Source: Chiridota heheva
Lineage: Eukaryota > Echinodermata > Holothuroidea > Apodida > Chiridotidae
NCBI GenBank assembly: GCA_020152595.1
Contig: JAIGNY010002050.1
Coordinates: 1,240,001-1,304,000, forward strand
DNA: 64,000 nt
Direction of reading: 5' to 3'
Positions 45,404 to 57,104 of this stretch are shown piece after piece. The notes beneath the pieces were generated by a model. The model worked only from the letters and a program-made list of their open reading frames with translations. It did no database searches and was not told where the DNA came from. Numbering within the stretch: the stretch's first letter is position 1; every line of letters begins with the position of its first letter. A program made the translations under genes and the position numbers.

Positions 45404-48400
45404 GGGAGAAGGGGGGTGTTCATGCGCCAGGCACCACAGCCAGTGGTGTTGGGGTCGAATAGCTCACCTTGGTGGGTGAAAAGCGAAAATTAGTAGCCTG
45501 TCGATGAACCGTAGTTCACCCCACCCAAGTCAACCTTACCTCCTCGTGGTTCCCCCCTGGTAACTAGTTCCATACGGTGCTAGGCTAGCAATGCTCTGGC
45601 TAAGGGAAGGAAAACCCTGAAACAAAACCTGCTGCAATGGGCTAACAACCCATTCAGCTCATTCAATTGTTACGGAAACTGCAGGTGTACTAGCTAATTC
45701 TTGTAATATTATTAGATTTGGGAATATGACGATCCAAATTCCTGAAGATGACAATCTGAGGTTTGTAGATAACATGACGCCAATGGGTGAAACCCACAAG
45801 GAAGCTCATGGGTTGATGACGTCAATTACCAAACCCAACAGCAGCACTCTTATAGGGTGCTGGAATGTAAGATCGCTTTTCTCAATTGGAAAGCAGCTGA
45901 ACTCGCCCAAGAGATGGATCAGTATAATATTGACATTCTTGGTATAAGTGAATGTAGGTGGACGGGCTTTGATAAAGTCAAGCTGACTACTGGCGAAAGT
46001 ATTTTATTTTCGGGCAGAGATGATGAAATGCATTATCAAGGAGTTGCATTCATGTTATCAAAGAAAGCTGAATAGACACTATTAGAATGGAAACCTATAA
46101 ATGAGAGGTTGATTTATGCAAGGTTTTTCTTAAAGTATATCAAATTGTCAATCATTCAAGTAATATGCTCCAACAAATGATGCAACTCATGAAGACAAGG
46201 AAGCTTTTATGACCATTTACAAGCCCTGGTAGATGGAGTTCCAAAGCATGACCTTTTAATCCTAATGGGAGACTTAAATGCCAAGGTAGGGTGTAATAAT
46301 GATGATTATGATAATATTATTGGAAGGCATGGCATTGGTAAAAGGAATGCTACTGGTGAAAGGTTTTTGGACTTCTGTGGTATCAACAATTTGTTGGTGA
46401 CTGGCACAATTGTTCCACATAAACTCATTCATAAACAGACCTAAACTTCCCCAGGAGGGAGGACAAAGAACCAAATTGACCATGTGCTTGTAACAAAGCA
46501 ACACATAACCTCCATGTTAGACACAAGAGTGATGAGAGGTGCTGACATTTCAAGTGATCACCAACTAAAACGGACCAGGATCCGATTGAAACTGAAAAGG
46601 AAACCGATAACAAAGACATATCGACCCAAGTGTTATACCATCAAGTTACAGCAACCAGCAATCAGAGAAGAGTTTTCTTTTGAACTACGAAATAGATATG
46701 AAGTTTTACAAGACTGCTGTTGTGAGACTGAAATACCTGATAACATTGAAGAAGTTGAAAGTGAGTGGCAGACATTTGAAGAAGTATGCAATGGGGCTGC
46801 TAAAAAGGCCATTGGGTACAAAAAGAAGGGCCAAAAGCCATGGATCATCAGAGAGAGTTGGAAATGTGTTAAGGAGAGAAAACAGCTGAATGTTAAGATG
46901 GAGAATGCGAAGTCAATTAGAATTAAAGATATTATGAGAGTTAAGTATGCTGAAAAAGACAAAGATGTGAAGAAAGGCTTAAGGAGAGATATAAAAGAAA
47001 GTGGATTGAAGACCTTGCTACATCTACAGAGAAAGCAGCTAGAAATTGCAGAATGGGAGAGCTTTACAAGATAACCAAAGCAATTTGCAATGAAAGGACC
47101 AAGGTTGGGAGTGCTATAAGAGACAAGGACGGGGATCTATTAAAGGATAAAAAAGAAAACAGAGAGAGGTGGAAAGAGTATTTCGAGGAGATACTGAATA
47201 GACCAGATCCTGTTTTTCCAGTTCCTAACATAACATGTGACCCTGAAATAGACGAAATCAGTCCAGTTATATTACAAGAAGGGATATAAAAGAGGCATTG
47301 ATGAAGCTAAAGAATAACAAAGCTGAGGCAAGGATAATATAACTGCCCAGTTGTTAAAAGCTGATATATGCACATCAGTATTATGGCTTAAAAAGCTGTT
47401 TAGAATTGTATAGGAAAAGGAAGTTATACCAAAATCATGGAAGCAAGGACTGATAACAAAAATACCTAAGAATGGCAATACTACTGTATGCGATAACTGG
47501 CGCGGAATAACTTTAACATCCATACCAAGCAAAGTATTTGGAAGAGTTTGAAACGACAGAATTAGAACGGTGTTGACAGTAAGATGAAAGATGAACAGGC
47601 TGGATTTAGAAGAGGAAGGAGTACAACTAATCAAATTTTTATCCTGCGCAACATTCTAGAAGAGGTGGCTGAATGGCAGCCAACCATATATATCGCCTTT
47701 GTTGACTTCGAGAAGGCGTTTTACTCAGTACATAGAGAAAGCCTCTGGAAAATAATGGCAGCCTATGGTATTCCACAAAAGATAATATCTTTGATTAAAG
47801 CGTTATATGAAGACAGTGAATGTGCACTTATAGATGGTGGTGTGGAATCTGAATGGTTTCAAGTCAAAAATGGTGTAAAGCAAAGTGATGTAATGTCAGG
47901 TTTCCTTTTTCTGATGGTAGTAGACTGGGTGATGAGGAAAACGATTGATGATAACAGAAATGAAATAAGATGGAAGTTCATGTCAACCCTTGAGGACGAA
48001 TTTGCTGATGATATCGCTCTACTTTCATCTACATATCAACACATGCAAACCAAAGTGACCAGGCTCAAGACAGAGCTCTTAAAAGTTAACAGCAAATGTG
48101 CAAACAAAATTTATATCGATAACTAACAATTAAACAGGTAAACAGGTTCAGATACCTTGGTGCAACAGTAAGCTTACAAGGTGGTGGCGAAGAAGATATC
48201 CAAAACAGAATCTCTAAAGCAAGAGTAGTATCTATGAAGTTAAATAAGATATGGAACTCAAGCACATTCTCAATATATACGAAAATACGACTGTCTAACT
48301 CTCTTGTTAAGTATGTACTCTTGTATGGTTGCAAGACATGGAGAGTTAATGTAGCAGATAATAACAAGCTGGATACATTTATGTTCAAATGCTACAGATG

Positions 48401-48773
48401 AATTTTGAAGATTAGATGGCCATATGTAATATCTAACGATGAAATACTGAGAATCACTAAACATGACAAAATCAGCACTGAAGTAAAAAAAGGTGGAGGT
48501 GGATTGGTCATGTGATGTGCATGAGCACCATTAAGCACTGTGTGACAGCTATGACGTGAAAACCAGAGGGGAGAAGGAAAGTTGGTCGTCCTATAATTAT
48601 TATTATTATTAGAACGACCTGGAGAAGACAGTCGAGAAGGGGAGGAAAATGATGGGATGTAGCTCGTGGACAGAAGCAGAAGGACACTTGCAAATAACAG
48701 AGTCCAGTGGACAGAGTGCACTGCAGCCTTATGGACCAGGAGGCATGAAGAGACTACAGTAGGTGAGGTGACA
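45404..48773 (+). mobile_element. RTE-like retrotransposon copy 2, near full length
   Basis: About 3.37 kb, the usual RTE size. A 5-prime untranslated region (45,404-45,725) is followed by ATG 45,726. The endonuclease has LIGCWNVRSLF, then after a 1-nt shift near 45,890 LGISECRWTG (Glu), LLILMGDLNAKVG and SSDHQL. Linker FEEVCNGAAKKAIGYKKKG and YAEKDKDVKKGL. RT has DEQAGFRRGRSTTNQIF, IYIAFVDFEKAF (Asp), VKNGVKQSDVMSGFLF and FADDIALLSS (catalytic box near 48,001). A stop at 46,079, another at 46,441 and shifts near 47,000 and 47,290 inactivate it. TACATCTAAAGT flanks both sides (45,392-45,403; 48,774-48,785), though this word also belongs to the flanking tandem repeat. A short ATT array interrupts it at about 48,594-48,612. 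Confidence 0.9.
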
Positions 48774-48900
48774 TACATCTAAAGTAGATATACATGTGTA
48801 AGAGTGACAAATAGATGTCAGGTGTAACAAAAAATGACAGGTAGACATCTAAAGCAGATGTACATATATAATAGTGACAAATAGTTGTCAGGTTTGACCT
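48774..48900 (+). repeat. Tandem repeat, right part
   Basis: Continuation of the array at 45,270-45,403, displaced by the RTE insertion. Confidence 0.8.
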
Positions 48901-51402
48901 GCAATATTTTAGCATGCCAGTAGGCCTATGTAAAAAAAAAATATACTAGGAATAATTCAATTTGTATCTCTTTACCTCGTTAAAAGCTTAAAGGCGTATG
49001 GTTGTGTATAGGCAAAAATCTTTAAAATGTTTAAAGTTATAAACCATCAGAGTAGCAAAAGATAATCGGTTAAACAGAGGTTAAATCTCAGGCCTCAATT
49101 ACATATTTTATGCAGAGTTTGTGATGTAGGCTTACCACAGACCAGGACGTCTTTGACGTTTTCTTTAGTAAATCCTTTGTTACTTTAATATGTCTTTCAT
49201 AATTCATTGATGTGGTGCTTAAACGTTTGACCCCTTTAAAATTTTGAATATAAAATGTTAGTGCTAAGTAAGAACTTTCCCATCCTTCATTATTGTGCTT
49301 GTGATTAACGTTAGTTAGGGCATGCAAATTGTCAAGAGAAGAAGATTTTTGCGCCAGAAAGTGGGATAAATAATAGGGTGAATGTATTTGCTCCCTGCTC
49401 TGATTGAAATGTGAATGACTTTATTGCTTCTAAGATTGAGCTAAAAGGTTTAGGATACGAGAAAAAAATTCATAAAAAAAACTTTCATAAAGAAACACAA
49501 TTCCTTAGCTGTATTAACTTCGAGCCCACTATCAGAGTCATAGGCCTAAAGTTAGGCATAGGCCTATGGCCTTCGTGGGCCTAGGCCTAGTTGCATAAGT
49601 TAATTTGCTGGAAGGCGTACAGCTAATTAAACAGCTACGGTTAAAAACCTTCATTTTTATAATTTAATCAATAATTTTAGTACAATAACCAACGTAAATG
49701 AGTTTTCACTGCAACTGATGACTGATTGATGTCAGATCCGTAACACTAAGTTAACGTGTGTGAATGAAGTTAAATACAGTTTATACGAAGCTTTCTGTTT
49801 GGTATGGAATTTCCTAATCAATTAAGCTGCAATTCAAGTCTCTGAATAGTTCAGTGAAGTGCCTATTTGTGTATGCATATACTGTTGATTAGCGTGTGAA
49901 ATTGTGTTTTTAATGGGCTTGACCCCATACGCTACTAAATTGTGCAGACGATCAAAGTTCCTGCAGAATTTGATTGGTCCACTGTGGTCACGTGAATTTC
50001 GGCCATGTGACATTATTTAAATTAGATTTCCGGAAAGTACCGATTCCGATGTGAAAAGGTCTATAGAATTAAATATACTATATACTATTTTGCATATTTC
50101 TCCTCAAAAGTGGGTAGCTCTCTGACGTCATCACTATTTCCTCCTGACCTACGCGCCTTTTTTGATGAAAACTTTGTTGAGCGTATGCTTTATCACAGTT
50201 GAGTTCGTTGCTATGTAAATAATTTGCCAAAATTGCCACAAATAGTATTAATATTAGGTGCATTAACTGCTTCGACCATGCATGCCAGACGGAGAATCCG
50301 TAATTTACTGAACGATAGGAGATGTTGGTGTGACATCTCAACAGCACTTGCCTCTGTTACTAATTGGCGTTACAAACTTTATCTATTCTTTGTTTCACTG
50401 ATTTTCAACGAAATTGGAGTATAGCTAGGTGATGTTATTAAGGGTGGTTTTCTGGTACCGATGGCATACGGACAACCGCAACAAAGGGAAAATGAATTGT
50501 ATAATTCTTAGACAGTTTATTGCTTGGGAACTCCCCATAGCTGTTGACCACATTAACGCCATTGAACCAAGACATTCTCCGTAGTAAGATTTATCTTTAA
50601 TTATTCCCTCTTTCACAACATTCATACACAACTTAGCAATTTTTGACAGCCCTATGCTCAGTGTAAAACAATGTTAATCATAGGTTTCCCCCAACTTTTC
50701 CGAAAAAATGACAAAAAGTGCCCCTTTTGAAAATTGAAAATGCCCCTTTTGGAAATGAAAAGGGCCCCTTAATTACTGTCCTAATAACTGGCAACTTCTG
50801 TCAGTCCCATGTACGGGATAAATGTGTCCCCATTGGAAAAGTGCCCCTTTCTAAAAATGAAGTGACCCTTTTACTTTACTTTGTTGTTTTGAGCCACTTA
50901 TTCTATTTAACGTTACAGATCGGGTGGGGACATGCATAATTGCATATGACTTGAAAAGTGCACCCTAAGCGGTCGTGCCCTCCCCCCTCCCCCTCCCCAC
51001 ACACACACTTTTCGAAAGCTTCCTACACCCCTGATGTGTTAATGACACATACAGGGGCAACATTTAATAAGACGTTGGTTGGATTGGAAATTATATCCAT
51101 TGCTAAACTAAAAGTAAAAAAAGAACACTTCCTATGTACCGAGGAGGGTGATTAAAAGTGTCCAATAAGTGGGCTGGCAGTTCCATTTGTTGGACTCGGT
51201 CTATTAATGTAAACTCATGATTATAAAAAAGCGCCATCTTATGTATTCATTCTTGTATAGCGCCGCTATTTTCACCCTTACAGCTTAACATGTGCTTATT
51301 ATAAGGTGCTGATGTGTACCCTGACCTACTGGATATTGATAATAAACAGAAGCTGTTCCCAAGATAAATTTCTTCCTTAGTTATTTATATACCACCGTCA
51401 AG
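48901..51402. other. Region with no supported gene
   Basis: It includes an AGGCCTA-rich stretch at 49,540-49,600 and a cluster of GTGCCCCTTTTGAAAAT-like words at 50,715-50,880. CCTCCCCC-rich tracts lie near 50,980. Frames at 50,078-50,347 and 50,224-50,424 show no known motif. Confidence 0.4.
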
Positions 51403-51576
51403 ATGAACTCAACACCATTCACCAAGAGTGATGATAATTCTTCGGACATTTTCTCCTCCGACAGTCCTTATAGGATTGATTATTCGACAAGTAAAGGCCA
51501 CGGGCCTGCCTTTTCTCCACGGCTCTTGCGTTCTATAAATAGACCTATACATTTTCCAGGTCTGATTATTTATTAA
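51403..51576 (+). CDS. Small ORF / candidate first exon, unidentified
   Basis: ATG at 51,403 in the context TCAAGATGA opens 57 codons, MNSTPFTKSDDNSSDIFSSD then SPYRIDYSTSKGHGPAF..., ending FPGLIIY. The peptide is serine/aspartate-rich at first and of balanced composition, unlike the random frames around it. TTTTCCAG/GTCTGA at about 51,555 could be a donor (phase 1), making it a first exon, in which case the last few codons are intronic. I recognise no family. Confidence 0.3.
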   Translation: MNSTPFTKSDDNSSDIFSSDSPYRIDYSTSKGHGPAFSPRLLRSINRPIHFPGLIIY

Positions 51577-52376
51577 TTGACAGTAATTCGTTATGTTTTA
51601 AAATTCTATCACTATGAGGAAATCACAAAATAATATCAAAGAATTATTGAAACGTATTACCCCACCTATCTGCTTCGCTCCAGGTGGCACATAAGCCCTC
51701 ATTTATAGGCCTACGTAAATACTTCCGAAAAACGAAATTTCAGGCTATGATTATTATGCACCATTGTTTTTCCACAGCTGTGGAAGCATTTCGTTGCTCT
51801 CAAACTATCTGGAGATTAGATTGATTTATATGCTATGATGATCTTATCAAATTCTGAAATGACGATACTTCAATATCAAAATATTAAAGTTTTAACCGGG
51901 TGCTAGGCTCCCTCGAAATAAGGGCTCAGGACAGCAAGATATCGGAAATTTTGAGAAACTTTGGATAATCAAAAAATTAATGTTTTGAAATAGTAATTTT
52001 AAAGGGGGCTTAGCCGCCTTTAATAAAATGCTTGAATATTTGGGAGCTCAGGGGTACCAAAATTTAGAGGGGCTTTCAAACTAATTTCCAATTAGGAAAG
52101 CAGAAGAAAGTGACAAACCTTTCGAACTTCGATTCATTACAACATGTATTCATGTATAAATGAGTTCTCTCGGATACCCAACTCGAACTTTTTCACTTGC
52201 TTCAATTGCCATTAATGTAATAGATATTGTGGGTTTAGGCTCCTTATGTGCCAATGGTTTATTGACTAAAATGTGACTTAAAGTATTTAAAGCATTCGAA
52301 TTACTAAACGGTAGTACAAAGTCCTAAAATTACTTTATTTATCTGACATAAAGATTACGAACTTGTTTTCGACTAG
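51577..52376. other. Spacer or intron, no gene recognised
   Basis: AT-rich. It ends in a pyrimidine-containing ACTTGTTTTCGACTAG acceptor-like site before the candidate exon at 52,377. Confidence 0.4.
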
Positions 52377-52523
52377 GTAGACAGCCAATGCGATATTAAT
52401 ATTGGTTTAAAGCAAGTCTCTGATTGGTGGAGAGCTGATTATGTAGCTGTATTTGAACCCAGATGCACTTGCACGTATGAGGGACGACTTGATGGGGCTG
52501 TCAATATTCCAATGCTTGACTAT
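52377..52523 (+). CDS. Candidate internal exon of an unidentified host gene
   Basis: TTTTCGACTAG precedes and GTGAGTGA follows a 147-nt stretch that is open in one frame for exactly 49 codons (phase 0 at both ends): VDSQCDINIGLKQVSDWWRA, then DYVAVFEPRCTCTYEGRLDG and AVNIPMLDY. The composition (W, C, D, E, P) is protein-like and unlike the AT-driven frames nearby. GAVNIP recalls rhodanese-type domains, but that is too short a match to rely on. I could not link it to 51,403-51,576, because the phases do not agree. Splice signals and length are the only evidence. Confidence 0.4.
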
Positions 52524-53287
52524 GTGAGTGAACATTTGAAAATATATGGATTCGTTTGTAATTTTCGTAGTAATGGGTAAGATATTATAAAAGACAAGCC
52601 AATATTAAGCACAGACATTTATATGGGACAAGACATTTTTAACTGCGGTTTTTAGCAACTTTACAGATATTTGTCTTTAACTCCGTCATTGATAAGGGAA
52701 TTATGAAAAGTCATCGAATCATAGAAATCACCAATGTCATCTGGTCATGATCGCATTAAATTAAGAAATTGTCTCCGTTGTGGAGGGGTATTGATATCTG
52801 AAAACTATTTGCAGTAACCTTCATAAAGTCAGAAGGTTATGCAAACTGGATGGGCCAGGAAATTAGGTCCCTTAAATAGTCAAACTTGCAGTTTGGGAAT
52901 AGTACAGTTTTTGGCCGACAATCGATCCTTACTCTACTTTTCAAGCTTTTGATGAGAAACCCGTTTCCAATGAGACAGAGTACTCGACGTTCATCAGAGC
53001 AATGCCCCCGGTAAAGAGTATAGCATATGCCGTTGTCGGAACGCTTGATCATTTCCAATGAAAGAAGGAGAGGTATGGGGGGATAGATTGATGTACTTCA
53101 TCACTTACAACCCAGTGCCAACTCCACACTCCCTAAGACAGTAAGAGAATATGGCATTTACTGGATTTTCTTACATTTCTGAAAAAATAATTATATTTCT
53201 TCAGGGCTTTTATAATTACATCTCGGACCGAATTTTTGCTATTATTTTACGGCAAAACTTATTACAATTCAGATGAACTGAAGTATT
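52524..53287. other. Spacer or intron, no gene recognised
   Basis: A 73-codon minus-strand frame at 52,837-53,058 has no recognisable motif. Nothing else is supported. Confidence 0.4.
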
Positions 53288-53640
53288 ATCAGGGGCGTAG
53301 CCAGGATTAAACGTCGGGGAGCAAATTCAAACCAAACCAGGGATTATGTTTTAACGTGTTTTATGAGCAGTTTTGACACGATAAATGGAACATATTCAGA
53401 TATTTGGACAGGCGCGGAACAGAGAGAAAGGTCCTAGATGAAAGGTTTTCTTTCGATTGGGAAAATTCAGATTAGTAGGAAATTTTGGTAAAAGATTTGG
53501 AAATTTCGGTAAAATTTGGCAACATTGCCCCCAAAATGAATGCAATTTTTCGAAAATGGCACGAAAATTAAAAAAATTCCTCTAAAATTGAAAGAGATAT
53601 CCCCAAATTGAAGAAAATTTCACCAAAATTCAAGAAAACT
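53288..53640 (+). repeat. Dispersed GGGGCGTAGCCAGG-type element, sister copy at 56,780-57,090
   Basis: It begins TCAGGGGCGTAGCCAGGATT and shares CAAACCAAACCAGGGAT, TTTTAYGAGCAGTTTTG and TTTCTTTCGATT.GGAAAATT with 56,780-57,090. Both then break into degenerate AAAATTGAAGAAAATTTCCC words. It is an interspersed short element of unknown class. Confidence 0.75.
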
Positions 53641-54269
53641 TACCATGCATGGCCATGGCCATGGAGTATTATCTAACAAGTCAAAGTTATTACATTTCGA
53701 GTAAGTTATTATATTACTGGCCTATATTACTACATTTCGGATATGCCCTGCGCTGCATGTTCATTGTTATTCTTGTCGTGTGGAGGCGGAAATAACCTCA
53801 TCTAGAATGAAGGTACATTTGAGCGTGTTATCGATAGACCGCCAGTTGTACTGTCGAGGAGAAGTTAGTAACAGCGGACGTCACCCTGGAACGTCCTGAG
53901 GTATACACCGTATAATCCTTCAGGAATAACACTCCAAGGGTACAGTATAATAAGATGTGTGTTGTTTGGGGCTAAACGACACGATTTTCAATAGTGAGTT
54001 ATAATTCACCCTAGGCTTACTGCCATAGTTTTAATTTACACAAACGCATAATATGGATGTATGTTATAAGCCACATGCTGATGCCACGTCAATAAGAAAG
54101 TACGAGGGTTAATCAACATAACAATTAAAACGACACTTGGAGATCTGTCGGCCTGAGCTCTTATCATTCTTATTTAGTTGTTGTCATTGGCAAACTGGAA
54201 AATGTTGGAACGGGCAAAATTTTGGCCCCAACTCAATTGTCTAAGTTGTCAGCGTCCTTTTGTATATGA
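53641..54269. other. Spacer, no gene recognised
   Basis: No coding region or repeat of note; CCATGCATGGCCATGGCCATGG at 53,643-53,664 is a local palindromic run. Confidence 0.4.
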
Positions 54270-54426
54270 TCAGGGGTGTAGCCAGCCTTTCGGATTGGGG
54301 GTCGTCAAGGGAAATATTTGGACCTTTCAGTTTATTTTCTGGACTTTTTTACCATTGCCATTTTACTTTTTTCCTACCCTCTCGGCCGCCGCCCCCCCCC
54401 CCTCTCACCCCTTGACTACACCTATG
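54270..54426. mobile_element. Small MITE-like element
   Basis: The ends CAGGGGTGTAGCCAG (54,271) and TGACTACACCTATG (about 54,412-54,425) are imperfect inverted repeats around a C-rich core. It is about 155 bp and noncoding. Similar GGGGYGTAGCCAG starts occur elsewhere in the window. Confidence 0.55.
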
Positions 54427-55204
54427 ATGATGGAAGCATTGAGCAATTTTTCCGAGATCATAATTCTTATTTATGTAAGGATATCAATCTTTCAATATGC
54501 TACATAAAGCTTCCTGTGCATTGTCTGTTTATTGCAGAAATCAAACTGGCCTATACCTCCGATATTTTCGCGTGTCTTATGGAACAATTGTTGATTATTC
54601 TGTGGCTCGTCCAATCATAGTGCAGAACACAAGCTTAGATGTGCATAGCTTGGCTTTGCGTCTAAAAGCGGAAATACATAGAAATTATATCTAATTTCGT
54701 TTTTATGTTTTCGACGTTTAAGCAGAAGGCATGTGTGATTTTAAAAGAGTTAGTTGATAATAAGAAATGAAAATTGAAAATACAGTTGGTTTAATAAAAG
54801 AAAAGATCTTGATATGCCTGGCCAGACAGGTTTTGTTACTCAAAATGTGAATGCAAACATCAACAAGCATGACAAAGGGGGCATGAGCACATGATCGAAA
54901 CTAAACTTAAATCAATACTGTGGAGCCAGTGTCAAGATGGCCATGATGTATTTCGATCGTCAGCCACGTCCAACCCCCAACCCCACCCCCCCTTCCTGTT
55001 TGTACATAATAAATTGTATAAAAGGCCCTATTTTTCTCATTATCATGCTGTTTAGGTCATGTTGCATGAAAATTTAACATAAATATGTCTTAATATGTAA
55101 ACATTCACCTGTGATTGGACAATTATTGCCAAATGGATTTTATTTGTTTGTCCCACTGAGAAAGAACATATATACATATTTCACTACACAGTTTCAGACG
55201 TCAA
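54427..55204. other. Spacer, no gene recognised
   Basis: Frames of 65-109 codons across 54,178-54,694 translate the MITE and its flanks and have no known domain. A C-rich tract lies at 54,970-54,995. Confidence 0.4.
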
Positions 55205-55490
55205 TCAAAAGGTAGACCTACAGCAAAACAAAAAGAGAGGAAATGTTTTTTTGATATGGAGCAGTTTGCAAAACATCGATGACACGGTCGATGTTGTTTT
55301 TCTCGCCAGCATGGATGTACATCAAGGCTAGACCGGTTAAACGTCTTTCATTTGTCCTGTTCCTGAGATACGTTTTCAGCAGTCGCAAGATGAAAATGAT
55401 TTTTCAACTGTTGCAGTTGATATTGGTTGAACAGAAGCAATGTTTAATGATGCATGGATGCAGGGGAAAATATCGATGTCACATTATTTT
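55205..55490 (-). pseudogene. hAT transposase remnant (C-terminal dimerisation domain)
   Basis: On the minus strand the sequence gives PISTATVEKSFS, then after a 1-nt frame change LRLLKTYLRN, RTNERRLTGLALMYIHAG and NNIDRVIDVL. This is the signature of the hAT C-terminal dimerisation domain (consensus PVSTATAERSFS..LR.LKTYLR....RL.GLALM.IH). Upstream there is only a short, uncertain extension, so the fragment is about 90 codons of a protein normally several hundred long. It could be the tail of an autonomous hAT or of a ZMYM1-like domesticated relative; the frameshift argues for a dead copy. Confidence 0.8.
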
Positions 55491-55923
55491 ACTGTAGACA
55501 CATGGTCAATGGGGGATTTGTCCGAGAACTCCCTTTGCCATATGAATGCCAACTGCTTGTATTGTGCAAGGGCGCGAATTCCCGTTGTATCATCTTTTCA
55601 TAAGAGCTATTGTCACGTGCAGGATTTTGGAAGTAAATAAAGCAAACAAACTCAGAAGCATAAGCGTTACAAGAAATATTAAAAATGCCCCCCAAAATTA
55701 ACATTCAGCAAAGGAAGGGGGAGCCGCGGTTACCACGGCTCTCACGGCTCTCCCCTGGCTACGTGCCTGCGTCAAGGAAAGGTAAACAACTCGCTTGTTA
55801 CCTTTTCTTTGCAAGCACTATATGAGGAGGAGCCATATATTGATGTATCGTAATCCACTTCAATAATTCTGATACAGAAACATTTCTGAGAGGAAAAAAG
55901 GTCAAAATACATGATTATGCGGT
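55491..55923. other. Spacer with GGCTCTCACGGCTCTCCCCTGG-type element end
   Basis: At 55,718-55,770 CCTGGCTACGTGCC is the reverse complement of the GGCRCGTAGCCAGG motif seen at other short elements, suggesting a further short TE end. No gene is recognised. Confidence 0.4.
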
Positions 55924-55933
55924 GTCAAACCTT

Positions 55934-56217
55934 CGACGACGACGACGACGAGTGAACACACAATTACAATGACGGGGTCGTCGCCTGCGTAATCGGTTAT
56001 GATAGTAACAATGCTATCACGAAGCGCTTAATACGACCCGGACGAGAACACAGGTACGACGTACGGACAGACATAACATCAACAACCAAGTCAATGTCCA
56101 CGGCCTTTGATAACCAGTTGTGGTACACTGGCGTGTCTACCCAACCCAGGCTTGAACCCAGGGCCTCGTGGTCTGTAGACAGGTATAATAACCGCTACAC
56201 CACAGTAGGTAGATAGA
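55934..56217 (-). mobile_element. tRNA-derived SINE, copy 2
   Basis: It is nearly identical to 10,887-11,168 and in the same orientation. The tRNA-like head has A box TGGTGTAGCGGTTAT and a B box within GGGTTCAAGCCTGGG. It has an exact 10-bp duplication GTCAAACCTT (55,924-55,933; 56,218-56,227). The tail is a CGT/CGA trinucleotide array instead of the CT dinucleotide of copy 1, so tail repeats differ between copies of one family. Confidence 0.9.
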
Positions 56218-56227
56218 GTCAAACCTT

Positions 56228-56779
56228 AAAATTTAACGGCCATTTAACCAGTGCCGAATTTGAGGTAAGGTAAAAATAGGAGGCGCTATGCTAAAATCTT
56301 TAAAATTATCCATTATTTTGCGTGCTGCGTCTTCGAGTCTTTACTAACATTTTCAATAAAAATTTGCAACCAGGAAGAAAGCATGCAACGGAGAAGGTGA
56401 CCTCCCCCCCCCCTCCCCCCGCACACAGCGGCGTGCTTTAAGGAGGGTGTGGTGGGGTGTTACATCCATAAGCGTACCGGACGGCGGGGCGAGGTGGCTG
56501 CATCACCCCCCCCCTCCCCACACACACACATTTGGGCAGCATATACGTAATTTTTTGATAGATAGATAAACGCACAAATTAATCAGAAACGGAAGAATTA
56601 AAAATTCAGATACACTTTTGAAAATGGTTTTAAACAAATCATGTTGGACAGACATGTCCGTGTTATCATTATCGACAAATATTACTTCATGATATGTGCA
56701 TGGCGGGAATAATAAATTGTTTCAAAAATTCGTTGCTGACAGCATTGACCATACGTGCGATTTATCTGATAAGGAAGCA
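56228..56779. other. Spacer with C-rich tracts
   Basis: Two CCCCCCCCTCCCC tracts lie at 56,402-56,420 and 56,505-56,520. A minus-strand frame of 89 codons (56,682-56,951) runs into the next repeat and has no known domain. Confidence 0.4.
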
Positions 56780-57090
56780 ATGCCAGGGCGGAGCCAGGAT
56801 AAAATGTCAGGGGGTCAGGCCAAACCAAACCAGGGATGATGTGATAACGCCTTTTACGAGCAGTTTTGTCATCATATCTGTATATTGGGACAAGGGTGCA
56901 GAGTCTTAGAAAGCGGGGAGCAGGAGAAAGATATTCCTGAAATGATTTCACCTTCCCTATTGCATGCTTTCTTTCGATTTGGAAAATTAGGAAATTGTTA
57001 ACATTATATTGAAAGAAAATTTGGTAACATCATTGAGGATTTTGGAAAATTTAGCCATATTTCCCGATAATTGATAAAAATTTACCGAAA
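56780..57090 (+). repeat. Dispersed element, sister of 53,288-53,640
   Basis: It begins CCAGGGCGGAGCCAGGATAA and follows the sister copy through the AAACCAAACCAGGGAT and CGAGCAGTTTTG blocks. It also contains GATTTCACCTTCCCTATTGC, shared with about 59,820 (GATTTCACCTTCCCGGTTGC), so three loci carry parts of this family. Confidence 0.75.
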
Positions 57091-57104
57091 ATTAGATATC
57101 ATAT

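Noticed and set aside
51403..52523. Joining the 51,403 ORF and the 52,377 exon into one gene
   Set aside because: The only donor-like site in the first (CCAG/GTCTGA) is phase 1, while the second exon is phase 0; alternative acceptors give stops.
52377..52523. Assignment of the candidate exon to a rhodanese-family protein
   Set aside because: Only GAVNIP is shared; no catalytic cysteine loop can be seen in so short a segment.
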